A DNA stretch of 64,000 nt, taken from positions 186,001 to 250,000 of the forward strand of contig NZ_JAHFZZ010000005.1 of the NCBI RefSeq assembly GCF_018603905.1, in the 5' to 3' direction. A program made the translations under genes and the position numbers. The notes below the pieces were generated by a model. That model was not told the DNA's origin. It searched no databases and was given only the letters and a program-made list of their open reading frames with translations. Below, piece after piece: positions 47,976 to 56,499 of this stretch (positions within the stretch are counted from its first letter, which is position 1; every line of letters starts with the position of its first letter). This DNA is from Nonomuraea sp. NEAU-A123. GTDB lineage: Bacteria; Actinomycetota; Actinomycetes; Streptosporangiales; Streptosporangiaceae.

Positions 47976-49619
47976 GTGGTGCAGGACAAGACGGGCCCAC
48001 CGCCCACTGGCGGCGGGACCCCGCACACCCCTGACCCGCCCACGCCCGAATCCGGCGAGTCCGCTCCCGTCTCCGATGCGCCCGCGCCCGCGGTGCGGGG
48101 CGTGCGGGAGTCCGGGCGGGTGCTCATGGCTCGGGTGGCCGCCGCCGTGGCCGGTGGGGGGCTGCTGTTCCTCGCCTTCCCGCCCATCGACTGGTGGCTC
48201 GCCGCGCCGCTCGGCGTCGGGCTGATCGTCGCCGCCCTCTACGGCACTCGCCCCCGGCGCGCCGCCTGGCTCGGCTATCTGGCCGCCGCCGTGTTCCTGT
48301 TCCCCACGCTGGCCTGGGTACGGACGATCGGCGACGACGTCTGGGTGATGCTGGTGGGGGTCGAGAGCCTGTTCTACGCCGTGATGGCCGCCCTGGCCGC
48401 GCTGGTGTTCCGGCTGCCGCTGTGGCCGTTGTGGTTCGGCGGGCTCTGGGTGGCCATGGAGTGGGCGCGCGGGCTGTTCCCCGTCGGGGGCTTCCCCTGG
48501 GCGCGGCTGGCGTTCAGCCAGGGTGAGTCGCTGTTCACCGAGTACGCCGCGCTGGGCGGGGCGCCGCTCGTGTCGTTCGCCGTGGCCCTGTGCGGGGCCC
48601 TGCTCGCGTACGCGCTGCTCCGGCGGCCGCCGGACGCCCGGCGAGTCGTCGGGCGGGTCGTCCCGGTGGCGATCGCGCTGGCCGTGCCCCTGCTGACGCT
48701 GGCCGTGCCGCGGCCGGGAGACGAGGGGCGTTCGGTCAACATCGGCATCGTGCAGGGCAACGTGCCGGGCCGGGGCATGTACATCCTGGGCGACGAACCC
48801 GCCGTTGTCCTGAAAAATCATGCCAACGAAACGAAAAAGCTGGCGCAGGCCGTACGGGATGGGAAACTCCCTAAGCCTGACCTGGTGATCCTGCCGGAGA
48901 ACTCCACCGACATCGACCCCTACCGGGACGCGGGCGCCCGCCAGATCATCGACGACTCCGTCAAGGACGTCGGGGTGCCCACACTGGTCGGCGCGGTCGT
49001 GGCCATCGGTGACGAGAACCGGGCGACGCGCAGCCTGGTCTGGGACCCGGTCACCGGGCCCGGCGCCTACTATGACAAGCAGCATCTGGTGCCGTTCGGC
49101 GAGTACACACCGTTCAAGGAGATCGTGCTGGCCCTGTGGGAGCGGGCCGGCCTGGTGGGCAGGCAGTCGATCGCGGGCACCAAGCCGGGCGATCTGAAGA
49201 TGGGCCCGGTGACGATCGGCGCGGTCAACTGCTACGAGGTCGCCTACGACGGCACCGTGCGCGGGACCGTCCAGACCGGGGCCACGCCGCTGGTGGTGCA
49301 GACCAACAACGCCACCTACGCCGAGTCCAACCTGCCGCCGCAGCAGCTCGCCATGTCGAAGCTGCGGGCCGTCGAGCACAACAGGGCGGTCGTGACGGCG
49401 GCCACCACCGGCATCTCGGCGTACGTCACACCCGAAGGTAAGGTCTCCTGGCGGACCCGCGAGCTCGTCGCGGACATGAACGTGGTGAAGGTGCCCGTGC
49501 GCACCCAGGCGACGGTCGCGACGCAGGTCGGCGCGTTGCCGGAGTGGGCGCTGGCGTTGATGGGAGTGGCGGCCGCCGGGGTCGCCGCGTGGCGGGTCAG
49601 GCGCAAGGCGACCGCGTGA
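47976..49619 (+). CDS. lnt: Apolipoprotein N-acyltransferase
   Basis: Lnt adds the third acyl chain to the N-terminal cysteine of lipoproteins in the membrane. The 547-residue protein has a Pro-rich N-terminal tail, ~6-7 membrane helices (~48-255, with LFLAFPPIDWWLAAPLG and WVAMEWARGLFPVGGFPWARLAFSQGES) and a CN-hydrolase domain: catalytic Glu region DLVILPENSTD, Lys region YDKQHLVPFGEYTPF, and Cys in GAVNCYEVAYDG. The GTG start has GAGGAG upstream. ppm1 follows after 13 nt; in mycobacteria the two activities are fused or interacting. The FKBP and sugar-binding lipoproteins are potential substrates. Confidence 0.94.
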   Translation: MVQDKTGPPPTGGGTPHTPDPPTPESGESAPVSDAPAPAVRGVRESGRVLMARVAAAVAGGGLLFLAFPPIDWWLAAPLGVGLIVAALYGTRPRRAAWLGYLAAAVFLFPTLAWVRTIGDDVWVMLVGVESLFYAVMAALAALVFRLPLWPLWFGGLWVAMEWARGLFPVGGFPWARLAFSQGESLFTEYAALGGAPLVSFAVALCGALLAYALLRRPPDARRVVGRVVPVAIALAVPLLTLAVPRPGDEGRSVNIGIVQGNVPGRGMYILGDEPAVVLKNHANETKKLAQAVRDGKLPKPDLVILPENSTDIDPYRDAGARQIIDDSVKDVGVPTLVGAVVAIGDENRATRSLVWDPVTGPGAYYDKQHLVPFGEYTPFKEIVLALWERAGLVGRQSIAGTKPGDLKMGPVTIGAVNCYEVAYDGTVRGTVQTGATPLVVQTNNATYAESNLPPQQLAMSKLRAVEHNRAVVTAATTGISAYVTPEGKVSWRTRELVADMNVVKVPVRTQATVATQVGALPEWALALMGVAAAGVAAWRVRRKATA

Positions 49620-49632
49620 GGGATGACTGATC

Positions 49633-50376
49633 ATGGAGATTCTTGGCCGGATACTCATCGTCATACCGACGTACAACGAGCGCGACAACGTAGTGATGAT
49701 CACCGAGCGGGTGCGGGCCGCGATGCCGGACGCGCACGTGCTGGTGGTCGACGACAACAGTCCCGACGGCACCGGTGAGATCGCCGACGAGCTGGCCGCC
49801 ACGGACGATCACATCCACGTGCTGCACCGGGTCGGCAAGGAAGGGCTGGGCGCCGCCTACATCGCCGCGTTCCGCTGGGGCCTCGACGAGGGCTACAACG
49901 TGCTGGTGGAGATGGACGCCGACGGCTCGCACCAGCCCGAGGAGCTGCACAAGCTGCTGGAGGCGGTCGCCGACGGCGCCGACCTGTCGATCGGGTCGCG
50001 CTGGGTGCCCGGCGGCAAGGTGGTCAACTGGCCCGCCTCGCGCGAGCTCCTGTCCAGGGGCGCCAACATCTACACGCGGCTCATGCTCGGCATGTCCGTG
50101 CGCGACGCGACCGCCGGGTTCCGCGTCTACCGCGCCGCGACGCTGGAGAAGATCGGGCTGGCCGACGTCGAGTCGCAGGGTTACTGCTTCCAGGTCGACC
50201 TCACCCTGCGGACGACCAAGCACGGTCTGCGGGTGGTCGAGGTGCCGATCACGTTCGTGGAGCGGACCGTCGGCACGAGCAAGATGAGCAGCCGGGTCAT
50301 GGCCGAGTCGTTCTGGCGCATCGCCGTCTGGGGCCTGACCGGCCTGCCCGCCCGGCTGCGCGGCAAGCGCCCCTGA
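49633..50376 (+). CDS. ppm1: Polyprenol monophosphomannose synthase (GT2)
   Basis: This family 2 glycosyltransferase moves mannose from GDP-mannose to polyprenyl phosphate, the donor for extracytoplasmic protein and glycolipid mannosylation. The 247-residue protein has the fold opening LIVIPTYNERDNVVMITERVRA, VVDDNSPDGTGEIADEL, the DxD-region VEMDADGSHQPEEL, and GYCFQVDLTLRTTKHGLRVVEVPITFVERTVGTSKM. There are no clear membrane helices, as for the Ppm1 D2 domain alone. The ATG at 49633 is 13 nt after lnt; they are one operon. Confidence 0.92.
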   Translation: MEILGRILIVIPTYNERDNVVMITERVRAAMPDAHVLVVDDNSPDGTGEIADELAATDDHIHVLHRVGKEGLGAAYIAAFRWGLDEGYNVLVEMDADGSHQPEELHKLLEAVADGADLSIGSRWVPGGKVVNWPASRELLSRGANIYTRLMLGMSVRDATAGFRVYRAATLEKIGLADVESQGYCFQVDLTLRTTKHGLRVVEVPITFVERTVGTSKMSSRVMAESFWRIAVWGLTGLPARLRGKRP

Positions 50377-50493
50377 GAACCTGTGATCGCCCTCAGGCGG
50401 CGCCGGAACGGTTCGGGCAGGCTTGGCGTTGTCCTTGTGTAGGCGGTCATATACGCGTCCTACAGACGTCACGTGCGCGGAATGGGGAAGACT

Positions 50494-51024
50494 ATGCGGC
50501 TCCTGCTTTTCCTGGCCTTCCTGATCGTCCCGGTGCTGGAGATCTGGCTGCTGATCCAGGTGGGCTCGGCGATCGGCGGCTGGACGACCGTGGCCCTGCT
50601 CATCGCCGACAGCCTGCTGGGCGCGTGGCTGGTACGCCGCGAGGGGCGCAGGGCCTGGCGGGCGCTGCAGGACGCGCTGCAGTCCGGCCGGATGCCCGAC
50701 AGGGAGCTCGCCGACGGCGGCCTGATCCTGGTGGGCGGCGCGCTGCTGCTGACGCCGGGGTTCCTGAGCGACGTCCTCGGGTTCCTGTGCGTGCTGCCGT
50801 TCACTCGGCCGGCGATGCGGCGCCTGGTGTCGTGGTTCTTCGACCGCCGGGTCAAGAGGATGGCGGCGGCCTCGCCGTACGCGAACCTCTTCCCGCCGCC
50901 GTCCGGCGGCCGTGTTGACGGGCACCTCGACGGGCACATCGACGGGCACATCGACGGGCACATCGGCGGGCGCGGCGGTGTGGTGCACGGCGAGGTGATC
51001 AGGGAGGACCGCGAGCCTTCCTGA
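50494..51024 (+). CDS. fxsA: FxsA family membrane protein
   Basis: FxsA is a small inner-membrane protein, named for suppressing F exclusion of phage T7. The 176-residue protein has three membrane segments: LLLFLAFLIVPVLEIWLLI, TTVALLIADSLLGAWLVRREGRRAW (family motif) and GGLILVGGALLLTPGFLSDVLGFL, with the conserved LLTPGFLSDVLG. The C-terminal ~35 residues are a tandem Asp-Gly-His repeat. The ATG at 50494 follows GGGGAAG. It lies between ppm1 and the convergent rbpA. Confidence 0.88.
   Translation: MRLLLFLAFLIVPVLEIWLLIQVGSAIGGWTTVALLIADSLLGAWLVRREGRRAWRALQDALQSGRMPDRELADGGLILVGGALLLTPGFLSDVLGFLCVLPFTRPAMRRLVSWFFDRRVKRMAAASPYANLFPPPSGGRVDGHLDGHIDGHIDGHIGGRGGVVHGEVIREDREPS
50917..50964 (+). 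repeat. 12-bp tandem repeat in the fxsA tail
   Basis: Four consecutive units of GACGGGCACATC (first unit with C for A at one position) encode the peptide repeat Asp-Gly-His-Ile/Leu. It lies in the non-conserved cytoplasmic tail of FxsA. The His/Asp content could bind metal, but slippage at a neutral tail is enough to explain it. Confidence 0.8.
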
Positions 51025-51067
51025 CCGAGCCTTCACGACGGCGCGCGCGGCGCGTCAGGGCATGGCG

Positions 51068-51096
51068 AAGCCCCCGGGCGAGATGCCCAGGGGCTT
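51068..51096. terminator. Bidirectional terminator between fxsA and rbpA
   Basis: AAGCCCC (51068-51074) pairs with GGGGCTT (51090-51096) and the inner GGGC with GCCC around GAGAT, with one mismatch between. The flanking TTT on the right side would serve the fxsA transcript. It sits in the 88-bp gap of two convergent genes. Confidence 0.75.
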
Positions 51097-51112
51097 TCAC
51101 CGTGAGAAGGTG

Positions 51113-51457
51113 TCAGGCGCTCTTTCGACGCTGGGCCCGAAGTACGGCCAGCCTCTCGTTGAGCACCTCTTCCAGGTCCTCGATGGACCGTCGCTCCAGG
51201 AGCATGTCCCAGTGCGTCCGCGGGGGCTTCGTCTTCTTCGACTCCGGCTGCTCGCCGTCGACCCGAACCGCGGTCGCGCCGCACATGCGGCACTCCCAGG
51301 TCGCGGGAATCTCGGCCTCGGCGGCAAGCGGAACATCGAAGCGATGGCCCTTGGGACAGGTGTAGGACACCTCCTGGCGCGGGGCCAGATCCGTGTTACG
51401 GTCGTTCTCGTAGCTGGTTGCCCCGAGCCGGGTGCCACGAAGCGCGCGCTCGCCCAT
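51113..51457 (-). CDS. rbpA: RNA polymerase-binding protein RbpA
   Basis: RbpA is an essential actinobacterial factor that binds RNA polymerase and the principal sigma factor and stabilises the open promoter complex. The 114-residue protein has the full plan: N-terminal tail MGERALRGTRLGATSYENDRN, the core beta domain with CPKGHRFDVPLAAEAEIPATWECRMCG (zinc-binding in some members), a basic linker KKTKPPRTHWDMLLERRS, and the sigma-interaction helix IEDLEEVLNERLAVLRAQR. A SigR-type promoter lies at 51514-51540. Confidence 0.96.
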   Translation of the reverse strand: MGERALRGTRLGATSYENDRNTDLAPRQEVSYTCPKGHRFDVPLAAEAEIPATWECRMCGATAVRVDGEQPESKKTKPPRTHWDMLLERRSIEDLEEVLNERLAVLRAQRRKSA

Positions 51458-51513
51458 GTTTAAATGCCTCCTACAGGGCCCCCATCGTGAGGGGTCTGTC
51501 TCCCACGGTGTCT

Positions 51514-51540
51514 AACGCTTGGTACCGTGATGGGATTCCC
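51514..51540 (-). promoter_or_regulatory. SigR-type promoter of rbpA
   Basis: On the minus strand GGGAAT (51540-51535), exactly 18 nt, then GTT (51516-51514) match the GGGAAT-N18-GTT consensus of the disulphide-stress sigma factor SigR of Streptomyces. It lies 57 bp before the rbpA ATG. rbpA is a known SigR target in Streptomyces coelicolor. No SigR or RsrA gene is in this window. Confidence 0.75.
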
Positions 51541-51795
51541 CCATGTGGGGTGATCCAATCGCTATCGCCCCGAGGAGTTGCCCGCAGCCGGGCTTCCGTC
51601 GGCGTTCCGGAGCTCCGGGCCACGTGAAGGCAAGGGTCATTCCCAGAACGATCCGCGAATCGGCCCGACCACAAGACGGCCGCTGCGCGCCCCCTGGAGC
51701 GCATGATCTCCGACGGTCACCACATGGGGCACCAGACCCAGCCTGGTCGTACACGTCGACCGACACCGGGCCCCCACGACCTCGCGGACCGGTTC

Positions 51796-51823
51796 GGTGG
51801 GCGCCGGACGCCCAGCGCCCACC
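51796..51823 (-). terminator. Stem-loop after the xylB-xylA operon
   Basis: GGTGGGCGC (51796-51804) and GCGCCCACC (51815-51823) are perfect 9-bp arms with a 10-nt loop, 14 nt beyond the xylA stop on the minus strand. No T-tract follows. The remaining part of the 379-bp gap 51458-51836 holds the SigR-type promoter and a CCCCACATGGGG palindrome beside it, but no supported gene. Confidence 0.6.
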
Positions 51824-51836
51824 GGGGGAGAGCGAG

Positions 51837-52994
51837 TTAGCGCACGCCGTACAGGTGCTCGATGGCAAGCTGGTCGAGGTGCTCGAACGCGGCGCCGCGG
51901 GCGGCGAGCGTGTCGATGTCGGGGGTGAACGAGCGCACGTCGCGCCAGCTCTCGCCGGCGGCGAGCGTCGGCACGGACAGCTCGTCGAGCCGCGCGGCCC
52001 GCAGCGCCTCCTGGACCTCGGGGTCGGCGCGGAAGGCGCGTACCTTCTCCCGCAGGATCAGGTAGTTGCGCATGCACGCGGCCGCCGACACCCACACGCC
52101 CTCGTCGTCCTCGGTCCGCGGCGGCTTGAAGTCGAAGTGGATCGGGCCGGAGAAGCCGTTGGACTCCAGGACGTCGACGGTCCAGAAGGCGCCCCGGGCG
52201 TTGCCGGCGCCGAAGCGGAAGTCCTGGTCGTAACGCGGGCCGTTCTGCCCGTTCAGGTCGATGTGGAACAGCTTCCCGTGCCACAGCGCCTGCGCGATGC
52301 CGTGCGCGTAGTTGAGCCCGGCCATCTCCTCGTGGCCCACCTCGGGGTTGAGCCCGACCAGCTCCGCGTGCTCCAGCTCGTTGATGAACGCCAGCGCGTG
52401 GCCGATGGTGGGCAGCAGGATGTCGCCCCTCGGCTCGTTGGGCTTGGGCTCGATCGCGAACTTGAGGTCGTAGCCGTGGTCCAGCACGTACGCGCCGAGC
52501 ACGTCGAAGGCTTCCTTGTAGCGGTCGAGCGCGGCCTTGACGTCCTTGGCCGCGCCGGACTCCGCGCCCTCCCTGCCGCCCCAGCACACGTACACCTGCG
52601 CGCCCAGTTCGGCGGCCAGGTCGATGTTGTCCATCACCTTGCGCAGCGCGAACCGGCGCACGTCGCGGTCGTTGGAGGTGAAGGCGCCGTCCTTGAAGAT
52701 CGGGTGGGAGAACAGGTTGGTGGTCGCCGTGGTGACCACCAGGCCGGTCTCCTCCAGCGCTTTGCGGAAGGCGCCGACCCGCTCGTCCCGGTCGTGGCCG
52801 TCGAAGTCGAAGACGTCGTTGTCGTGGAAGTTCACCCCGTACGCGCCGAGTTCGGCGAGCTTGTGCACGGCCCGCTCGGCGGGCATGGGCGCCCGGGTGG
52901 CCGGCCCGAACACGTCGACGCCCTGCCATCCGACGGTCCACAGGCCGAAGGAGAAACGGTCCTCGCGGGTGGGCGTGTACAGGTCTTCGCTCAT
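51837..52994 (-). CDS. xylA: Xylose isomerase
   Basis: XylA interconverts D-xylose and D-xylulose. The 385-residue protein is of the short class I (Streptomyces-like) type. Active-site residues are visible: H57 and D60 in [20 protein letters not shown] (metal Glu and Lys), [14 protein letters not shown] (metal Glu/His), [17 protein letters not shown] and [10 protein letters not shown]. The ATG overlaps the xylB stop (ATGA, 52991-52994), so translation is coupled. It is the second gene of the operon; a stem-loop follows. Confidence 0.96.
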   Translation of the reverse strand: MSEDLYTPTREDRFSFGLWTVGWQGVDVFGPATRAPMPAERAVHKLAELGAYGVNFHDNDVFDFDGHDRDERVGAFRKALEETGLVVTTATTNLFSHPIFKDGAFTSNDRDVRRFALRKVMDNIDLAAELGAQVYVCWGGREGAESGAAKDVKAALDRYKEAFDVLGAYVLDHGYDLKFAIEPKPNEPRGDILLPTIGHALAFINELEHAELVGLNPEVGHEEMAGLNYAHGIAQALWHGKLFHIDLNGQNGPRYDQDFRFGAGNARGAFWTVDVLESNGFSGPIHFDFKPPRTEDDEGVWVSAAACMRNYLILREKVRAFRADPEVQEALRAARLDELSVPTLAAGESWRDVRSFTPDIDTLAARGAAFEHLDQLAIEHLYGVR

Positions 52995-54397
52995 GGCTGT
53001 TCCTCTCGGTGGTGCTGCCAGCCGGCCGTACGATCGCGCAGCTCGGCGTACTGGTCACGGACGTGGGGAGTGGGCGGCCCGTCGTACTCCTGGACCGGCT
53101 GGGCCGACCAGACGGGCGGTGCGGGCGTGCCGGCCAGCGCCCAGGCGGCCTGGCGGGCCGCGCCGAGCGCCACGTACTCGGCGGGCGCGGGGACGGCGAC
53201 CGGCATGCCGAAGATCTGGGGGGCGATGCGGCGCACCGCCTCGGACTTGGCGCCGCCGCCGATGAGCAGCACGCGGCGCGGCCGCACCCCCTGCCCGGCC
53301 AGGTGGTCGATGGCGTCGGCCAGGGAGGACAGCAGGGCCTCGACCGCCGCGCGCGCGAGGTTCTCGCGTGTGGCGTTGCGCGTGGTGAGGCCGCTGAGCG
53401 TGCCCGAGGCGTCCGGCCGGTTCGGGGTGCGCTCGCCGTCCAGATACGGCAGCAGCGTGAGCCCGCCGGCGCCCGATGGGGCGGCCAGCGCGAGCTCCGA
53501 CAGCTCCGCCAGCGAGCAGCCGATCATCGACGCCGCCGAGGACAGGATCCTGGCGGCGTTGAGCGTGGCCAGCAGCGGCATGAACCGGCCGGTCGCGTCC
53601 GCGAACCCGGCGACCATGCCCGACGGGTCGGCGGCGGGCACCTCGCTCACCGCGAACACCGTGCCCGAGGTCCCGATGGACACCGCGACGTCGCCGGGGA
53701 GCAGCCCGAGCCCGAGCGCCGCGCCCATGTTGTCGCCGGTGCCCGGCCCGATCGCGGCGCCGCCCGGCAGCTCTCCGACGATCTCGTTCGGCGCGGCCAC
53801 GCGCGGCAGCTCGATCGCGTGCCCGATCGCGGCCGACACGAACTCGGGCAGGTACGACCCCGTCGCCGGGGACCAGTATCCGGTGCCCGAGGCGTCTCCC
53901 CGGTCGGTCGTCCGCTCGCGGCGCTCGCCCAGCCGCCAGGTCAGCCAGTCGTGGGGGAGCAGCACGGCCTCGGTGCGGGCGGCGAGCTCCGGCTCGTGCT
54001 CGGCCATCCAGCGGAGCTTGGTGACCGTGAACGAGGCCACGGGCACGCTGCCGGTCAGCTCGGCCCACCGGGCGGGACCGCCCAGCTCGCCGGTCAGCCG
54101 CGTGGCCTGCGGCGCCGACCGCGTGTCGTTCCACAGCAGGGCGGGCCGTACGACCTCGCCGTCACCGTCGAGCGCGACCATGCCGTGCTGCTGGGCCGCC
54201 ACCGCGACCGCGGCGGCCCGCTCCAGCAGGTGCCGCCCCTTGTCGAGCGCGCTCTCCCAATGGCTGGGATGGCACTCCGTGCCGTCGGGATGCGGGGCCG
54301 CGAACTCGTCGACCACCGTGCCGTCACCGGCCCGGCACAGCACGATCTTGGTCGACTGAGTCGAGGAGTCGACCCCGGCCACCAGTGCCTCTGTCAC
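52991..54397 (-). CDS. xylB: Xylulokinase
   Basis: XylB phosphorylates D-xylulose to xylulose 5-phosphate for the pentose phosphate pathway. The 468-residue FGGY kinase has the phosphate-1 loop [16 protein letters not shown] at the N-terminus, [28 protein letters not shown], the catalytic-Asp motif [30 protein letters not shown] and [16 protein letters not shown] near the C-terminus. The start is a GTG, 83 bp from the divergent ROK regulator. The intervening A/T-rich stretch (about 54407-54438, with TTAGTAAACT) is the likely operator region, though no clean palindrome was seen. Confidence 0.94.
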   Translation of the reverse strand: MTEALVAGVDSSTQSTKIVLCRAGDGTVVDEFAAPHPDGTECHPSHWESALDKGRHLLERAAAVAVAAQQHGMVALDGDGEVVRPALLWNDTRSAPQATRLTGELGGPARWAELTGSVPVASFTVTKLRWMAEHEPELAARTEAVLLPHDWLTWRLGERRERTTDRGDASGTGYWSPATGSYLPEFVSAAIGHAIELPRVAAPNEIVGELPGGAAIGPGTGDNMGAALGLGLLPGDVAVSIGTSGTVFAVSEVPAADPSGMVAGFADATGRFMPLLATLNAARILSSAASMIGCSLAELSELALAAPSGAGGLTLLPYLDGERTPNRPDASGTLSGLTTRNATRENLARAAVEALLSSLADAIDHLAGQGVRPRRVLLIGGGAKSEAVRRIAPQIFGMPVAVPAPAEYVALGAARQAAWALAGTPAPPVWSAQPVQEYDGPPTPHVRDQYAELRDRTAGWQHHREEQP

Positions 54398-54480
54398 CCG
54401 GACTCCATATTAGTAAACTGTATGGATTAAATAGCGTAACAGACCAGCGAATCGCCAGGAAGACCCATTAGTCTTAGATC

Positions 54481-55707
54481 GTGACAAAATCCAGGGAAGG
54501 GCCGCTCAGGCACGCCACCATGCGCGAGCGCAACCTCGCCGTCGTGCTGGAGCAGGTCGTGCGCTGCCAGCCGGTCACCCGCGCCCGGCTCGCCGAGCAC
54601 ACCGGGTTCACCAAGACCACCGTCTCCAACCTGCTCGCGGTGCTCGAAGGCGCCGGGCTGGTCCAGGACGGCGCGCTGGTGCAGGGCGGCGAGCGCGGCC
54701 GGCCCGGGATCGCCGTCTCGGTCAACGGCGACGGCGCCGCCGCGCTCGGGCTGGAGATCAACGTCGACTACCTCGCCGCGTGCGTGCTGGACCTGGGCCG
54801 GCGTACGCGCTACCACCAGCTCGTGACCTTCGACAACCGGGGCCGGCCGCCCGAGTCGGTGATCGCCTCGCTGGGGCGGCTGGCCGCCGAGGCCGTCGCC
54901 GCGGCCGCCGGGCAGGGTCTGAACGTGGCGGGGGCGATGGTCGCCGTCCCCGGCCTGCTCGACCGGGAGAACGGCCTGGTCCGCCGCGCCCCGAACCTCG
55001 GCTGGACCGACGTACCGGTCAGCACCCTGCTCCGCGACGCCCTGCCCGACCTCCCGATCCCCGCGGCCCACGACAACGAGGCCAACCTGGCCGCGCTGGC
55101 CGAGCTGTGGTTCGGCGACGGCGCGCGGCACGGCGGCTTCATCCACGTCTCGGGGGAGATCGGGATCGGGGCCGGCATCGTCATGGACGGTCAGGTGCTG
55201 CGGGGCACGCACGGGTTCGCCGGCGAGCTCGGCCATCTCATCGTGGAGCCGGGTGGCGCGCCGTGCACCTGCGGCGGGCGCGGCTGCCTGGAGCAGAGCG
55301 CCGGTCAGGACGCCATCTTGCGCGCCGCCGGGCTGCCCGCCGTCACGGCGACCACGGCCGCCAAACCGGACGGCCCGATCAAGGCGCTCATCGCTCTGCT
55401 GGAACGCTCGGACCCGCGGGCGCTGGCCGCGCTCGACGGGGCGGGCCGGGCGCTCGGCGCCACCCTGGCCTCGGCCGTCAACCTGGTCGATCCCGGCGCG
55501 ATCGTGCTCGGCGGCATCTTCTCGCCGCTCGCGCCCTGGATCCGCCCGGCCGTCGAGGCCGCCCTGGCGGAGGGGGGCGGCTCGCTGCGTACCGAAGTGC
55601 CGCCGGTGGTCGCGTCGGAGCTGGCGGGGAACGCCGCGGTGCTCGGCGCGGCCGGGGTGGTGATCGAACGCGTCATCGGCCACCCGGCCCTGCTGCTGCC
55701 CTCGTAG
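54481..55707 (+). CDS. xylR: ROK-family repressor of xylose genes (XylR-like)
   Basis: This 408-residue regulator has an N-terminal HTH (RERNLAVVLEQVVRCQPVTRARLAEHTGFTKTTVSNLLAVLEGAGLV) and a ROK sugar-binding domain with HDNEANLAALAELWFG, GEIGIGAGIVMDGQVLRGTHGFAGELGHL and the zinc motif CTCGGRGCLE. Its divergence from xylB-xylA points to XylR function; the xylose link is by context. TAGTCT (54469-54474) lies 6 nt before the GTG, so it is probably leaderless. After its stop, TGGATCCCGCTGATCGCG occurs twice (55716 and 55750). Confidence 0.9.
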   Translation: MTKSREGPLRHATMRERNLAVVLEQVVRCQPVTRARLAEHTGFTKTTVSNLLAVLEGAGLVQDGALVQGGERGRPGIAVSVNGDGAAALGLEINVDYLAACVLDLGRRTRYHQLVTFDNRGRPPESVIASLGRLAAEAVAAAAGQGLNVAGAMVAVPGLLDRENGLVRRAPNLGWTDVPVSTLLRDALPDLPIPAAHDNEANLAALAELWFGDGARHGGFIHVSGEIGIGAGIVMDGQVLRGTHGFAGELGHLIVEPGGAPCTCGGRGCLEQSAGQDAILRAAGLPAVTATTAAKPDGPIKALIALLERSDPRALAALDGAGRALGATLASAVNLVDPGAIVLGGIFSPLAPWIRPAVEAALAEGGGSLRTEVPPVVASELAGNAAVLGAAGVVIERVIGHPALLLPS

Positions 55708-55769
55708 CGCGCGGGTGGATCCCGCTGATCGCGCGGCTCACCGCGTGGATGGATCCCGCTGATCGCGGC

Positions 55770-56414
55770 TCACTGACCGGCGGTCGCGGGCCGCCTGCCC
55801 GGCGTCATGGACCCGGCCCGGCCCCGCGCGCGCCACAGCTCGGCGGCCAGCCAGAGGCCGCCGACCGCGATCAGCGCTCCGTGCGCGATCCGCAGCGAGT
55901 ACGGCCCGAAGAACTGCGGGATGAACAGCGCGAACCCCACCCCGAACGGCACCGCGCTCCACCGGGCCAGCACCCCGGACCGCCACACGGCGACCGTCGC
56001 CATGACCGCCCCCACGCCCAGCAGCGCGAGCCCGGCGGCGAACATGGTCACCGCGACCGGCCCGTAGCGGAACTCCTGGGCCAGCTCCATCAGCGCCGGC
56101 GCGTTGTCGCGCAGCGACCGATGGGCGATGACGTTCAGCCCGAAGTCCTCGGCCCCGTAGTAGGGCAGGGTGAGGCCCGCGCCGATCCACGTCACCACCG
56201 CCGCCCGCAGCGACAGCCGGTCGCCCAGCACCTGATGCAGCCCCAGGACGGCCAGCCCGGCGAGGATGAAGCCGATCATGGCCGCCAGATGGCCGGCCAC
56301 CCACGCGCCCGACGCCATGGCGGCCGCGTCGTCGCCGGACGGCCGCACGGCCGGATAGATGAGGAACAGAACGCCACTGGCGGCGAAGGCCGCAGAGGTC
56401 AGCCGGGTGTTCAT
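55770..56414 (-). CDS. Multi-pass membrane protein of unknown function
   Basis: This 214-residue protein has about six membrane helices: AAFAASGVLFLIYPA, GHLAAMIGFILAGLAVLG, AAVVTWIGAGLTLPYYG, VAVTMFAAGLALLGVGAVM, AVPFGVGFALFIPQFFG and GALIAVGGLWLAAELW. It resembles hypothetical actinomycete membrane proteins of the DUF4386 kind, but that match is uncertain. The ATG at 56414 has TTGGAG upstream; a frame from 56459 would run through the operator. Its promoter region carries several palindromes (56437-56499). It may be co-transcribed with the SnoaL-like gene 69 bp upstream. Confidence 0.75.
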   Translation of the reverse strand: MNTRLTSAAFAASGVLFLIYPAVRPSGDDAAAMASGAWVAGHLAAMIGFILAGLAVLGLHQVLGDRLSLRAAVVTWIGAGLTLPYYGAEDFGLNVIAHRSLRDNAPALMELAQEFRYGPVAVTMFAAGLALLGVGAVMATVAVWRSGVLARWSAVPFGVGFALFIPQFFGPYSLRIAHGALIAVGGLWLAAELWRARGRAGSMTPGRRPATAGQ

Positions 56415-56436
56415 GGCCACTCCAAGAGGAAAGGGG

Positions 56437-56499
56437 GCATTGCTCTGTTCTGTGAGCAATGCTCTCTCTTTGGAGCGATGATGTCAAGAGCGGTGCTCT
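56437..56499. promoter_or_regulatory. Cluster of GAGC..GCTC operator-like palindromes
   Basis: GCATTGCTC (56437-56445) and GAGCAATGC (56454-56462) are perfect 9-bp arms. Further on, AGAGCGGTGCTCT (56487-56499) is a perfect palindrome with 5-bp arms, and GAGCAATGCTCTC (56454-56466) is a near copy. AGAGC-n3-GCTCT is a form common for TetR-family operators. The last site overlaps the 3' end of the SnoaL-like gene. The cognate regulator is not evident; the local regulator is HxlR-type. Confidence 0.6.

Noticed and set aside
50917..50964. Possible CRISPR-like repeat
   Set aside because: Units are only 12 bp, contiguous without spacers and in frame within fxsA; there are no cas genes.
51543..54359. 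938-codon plus frame across xylA and xylB
   Set aside because: The frame is open only because of GC skew; it crosses two well-defined genes and shows no domain.
55716..55767. Direct repeat TGGATCCCGCTGATCGCG after xylR
   Set aside because: Two copies 34 bp apart without dyad symmetry or T-tract; probably a small duplication.
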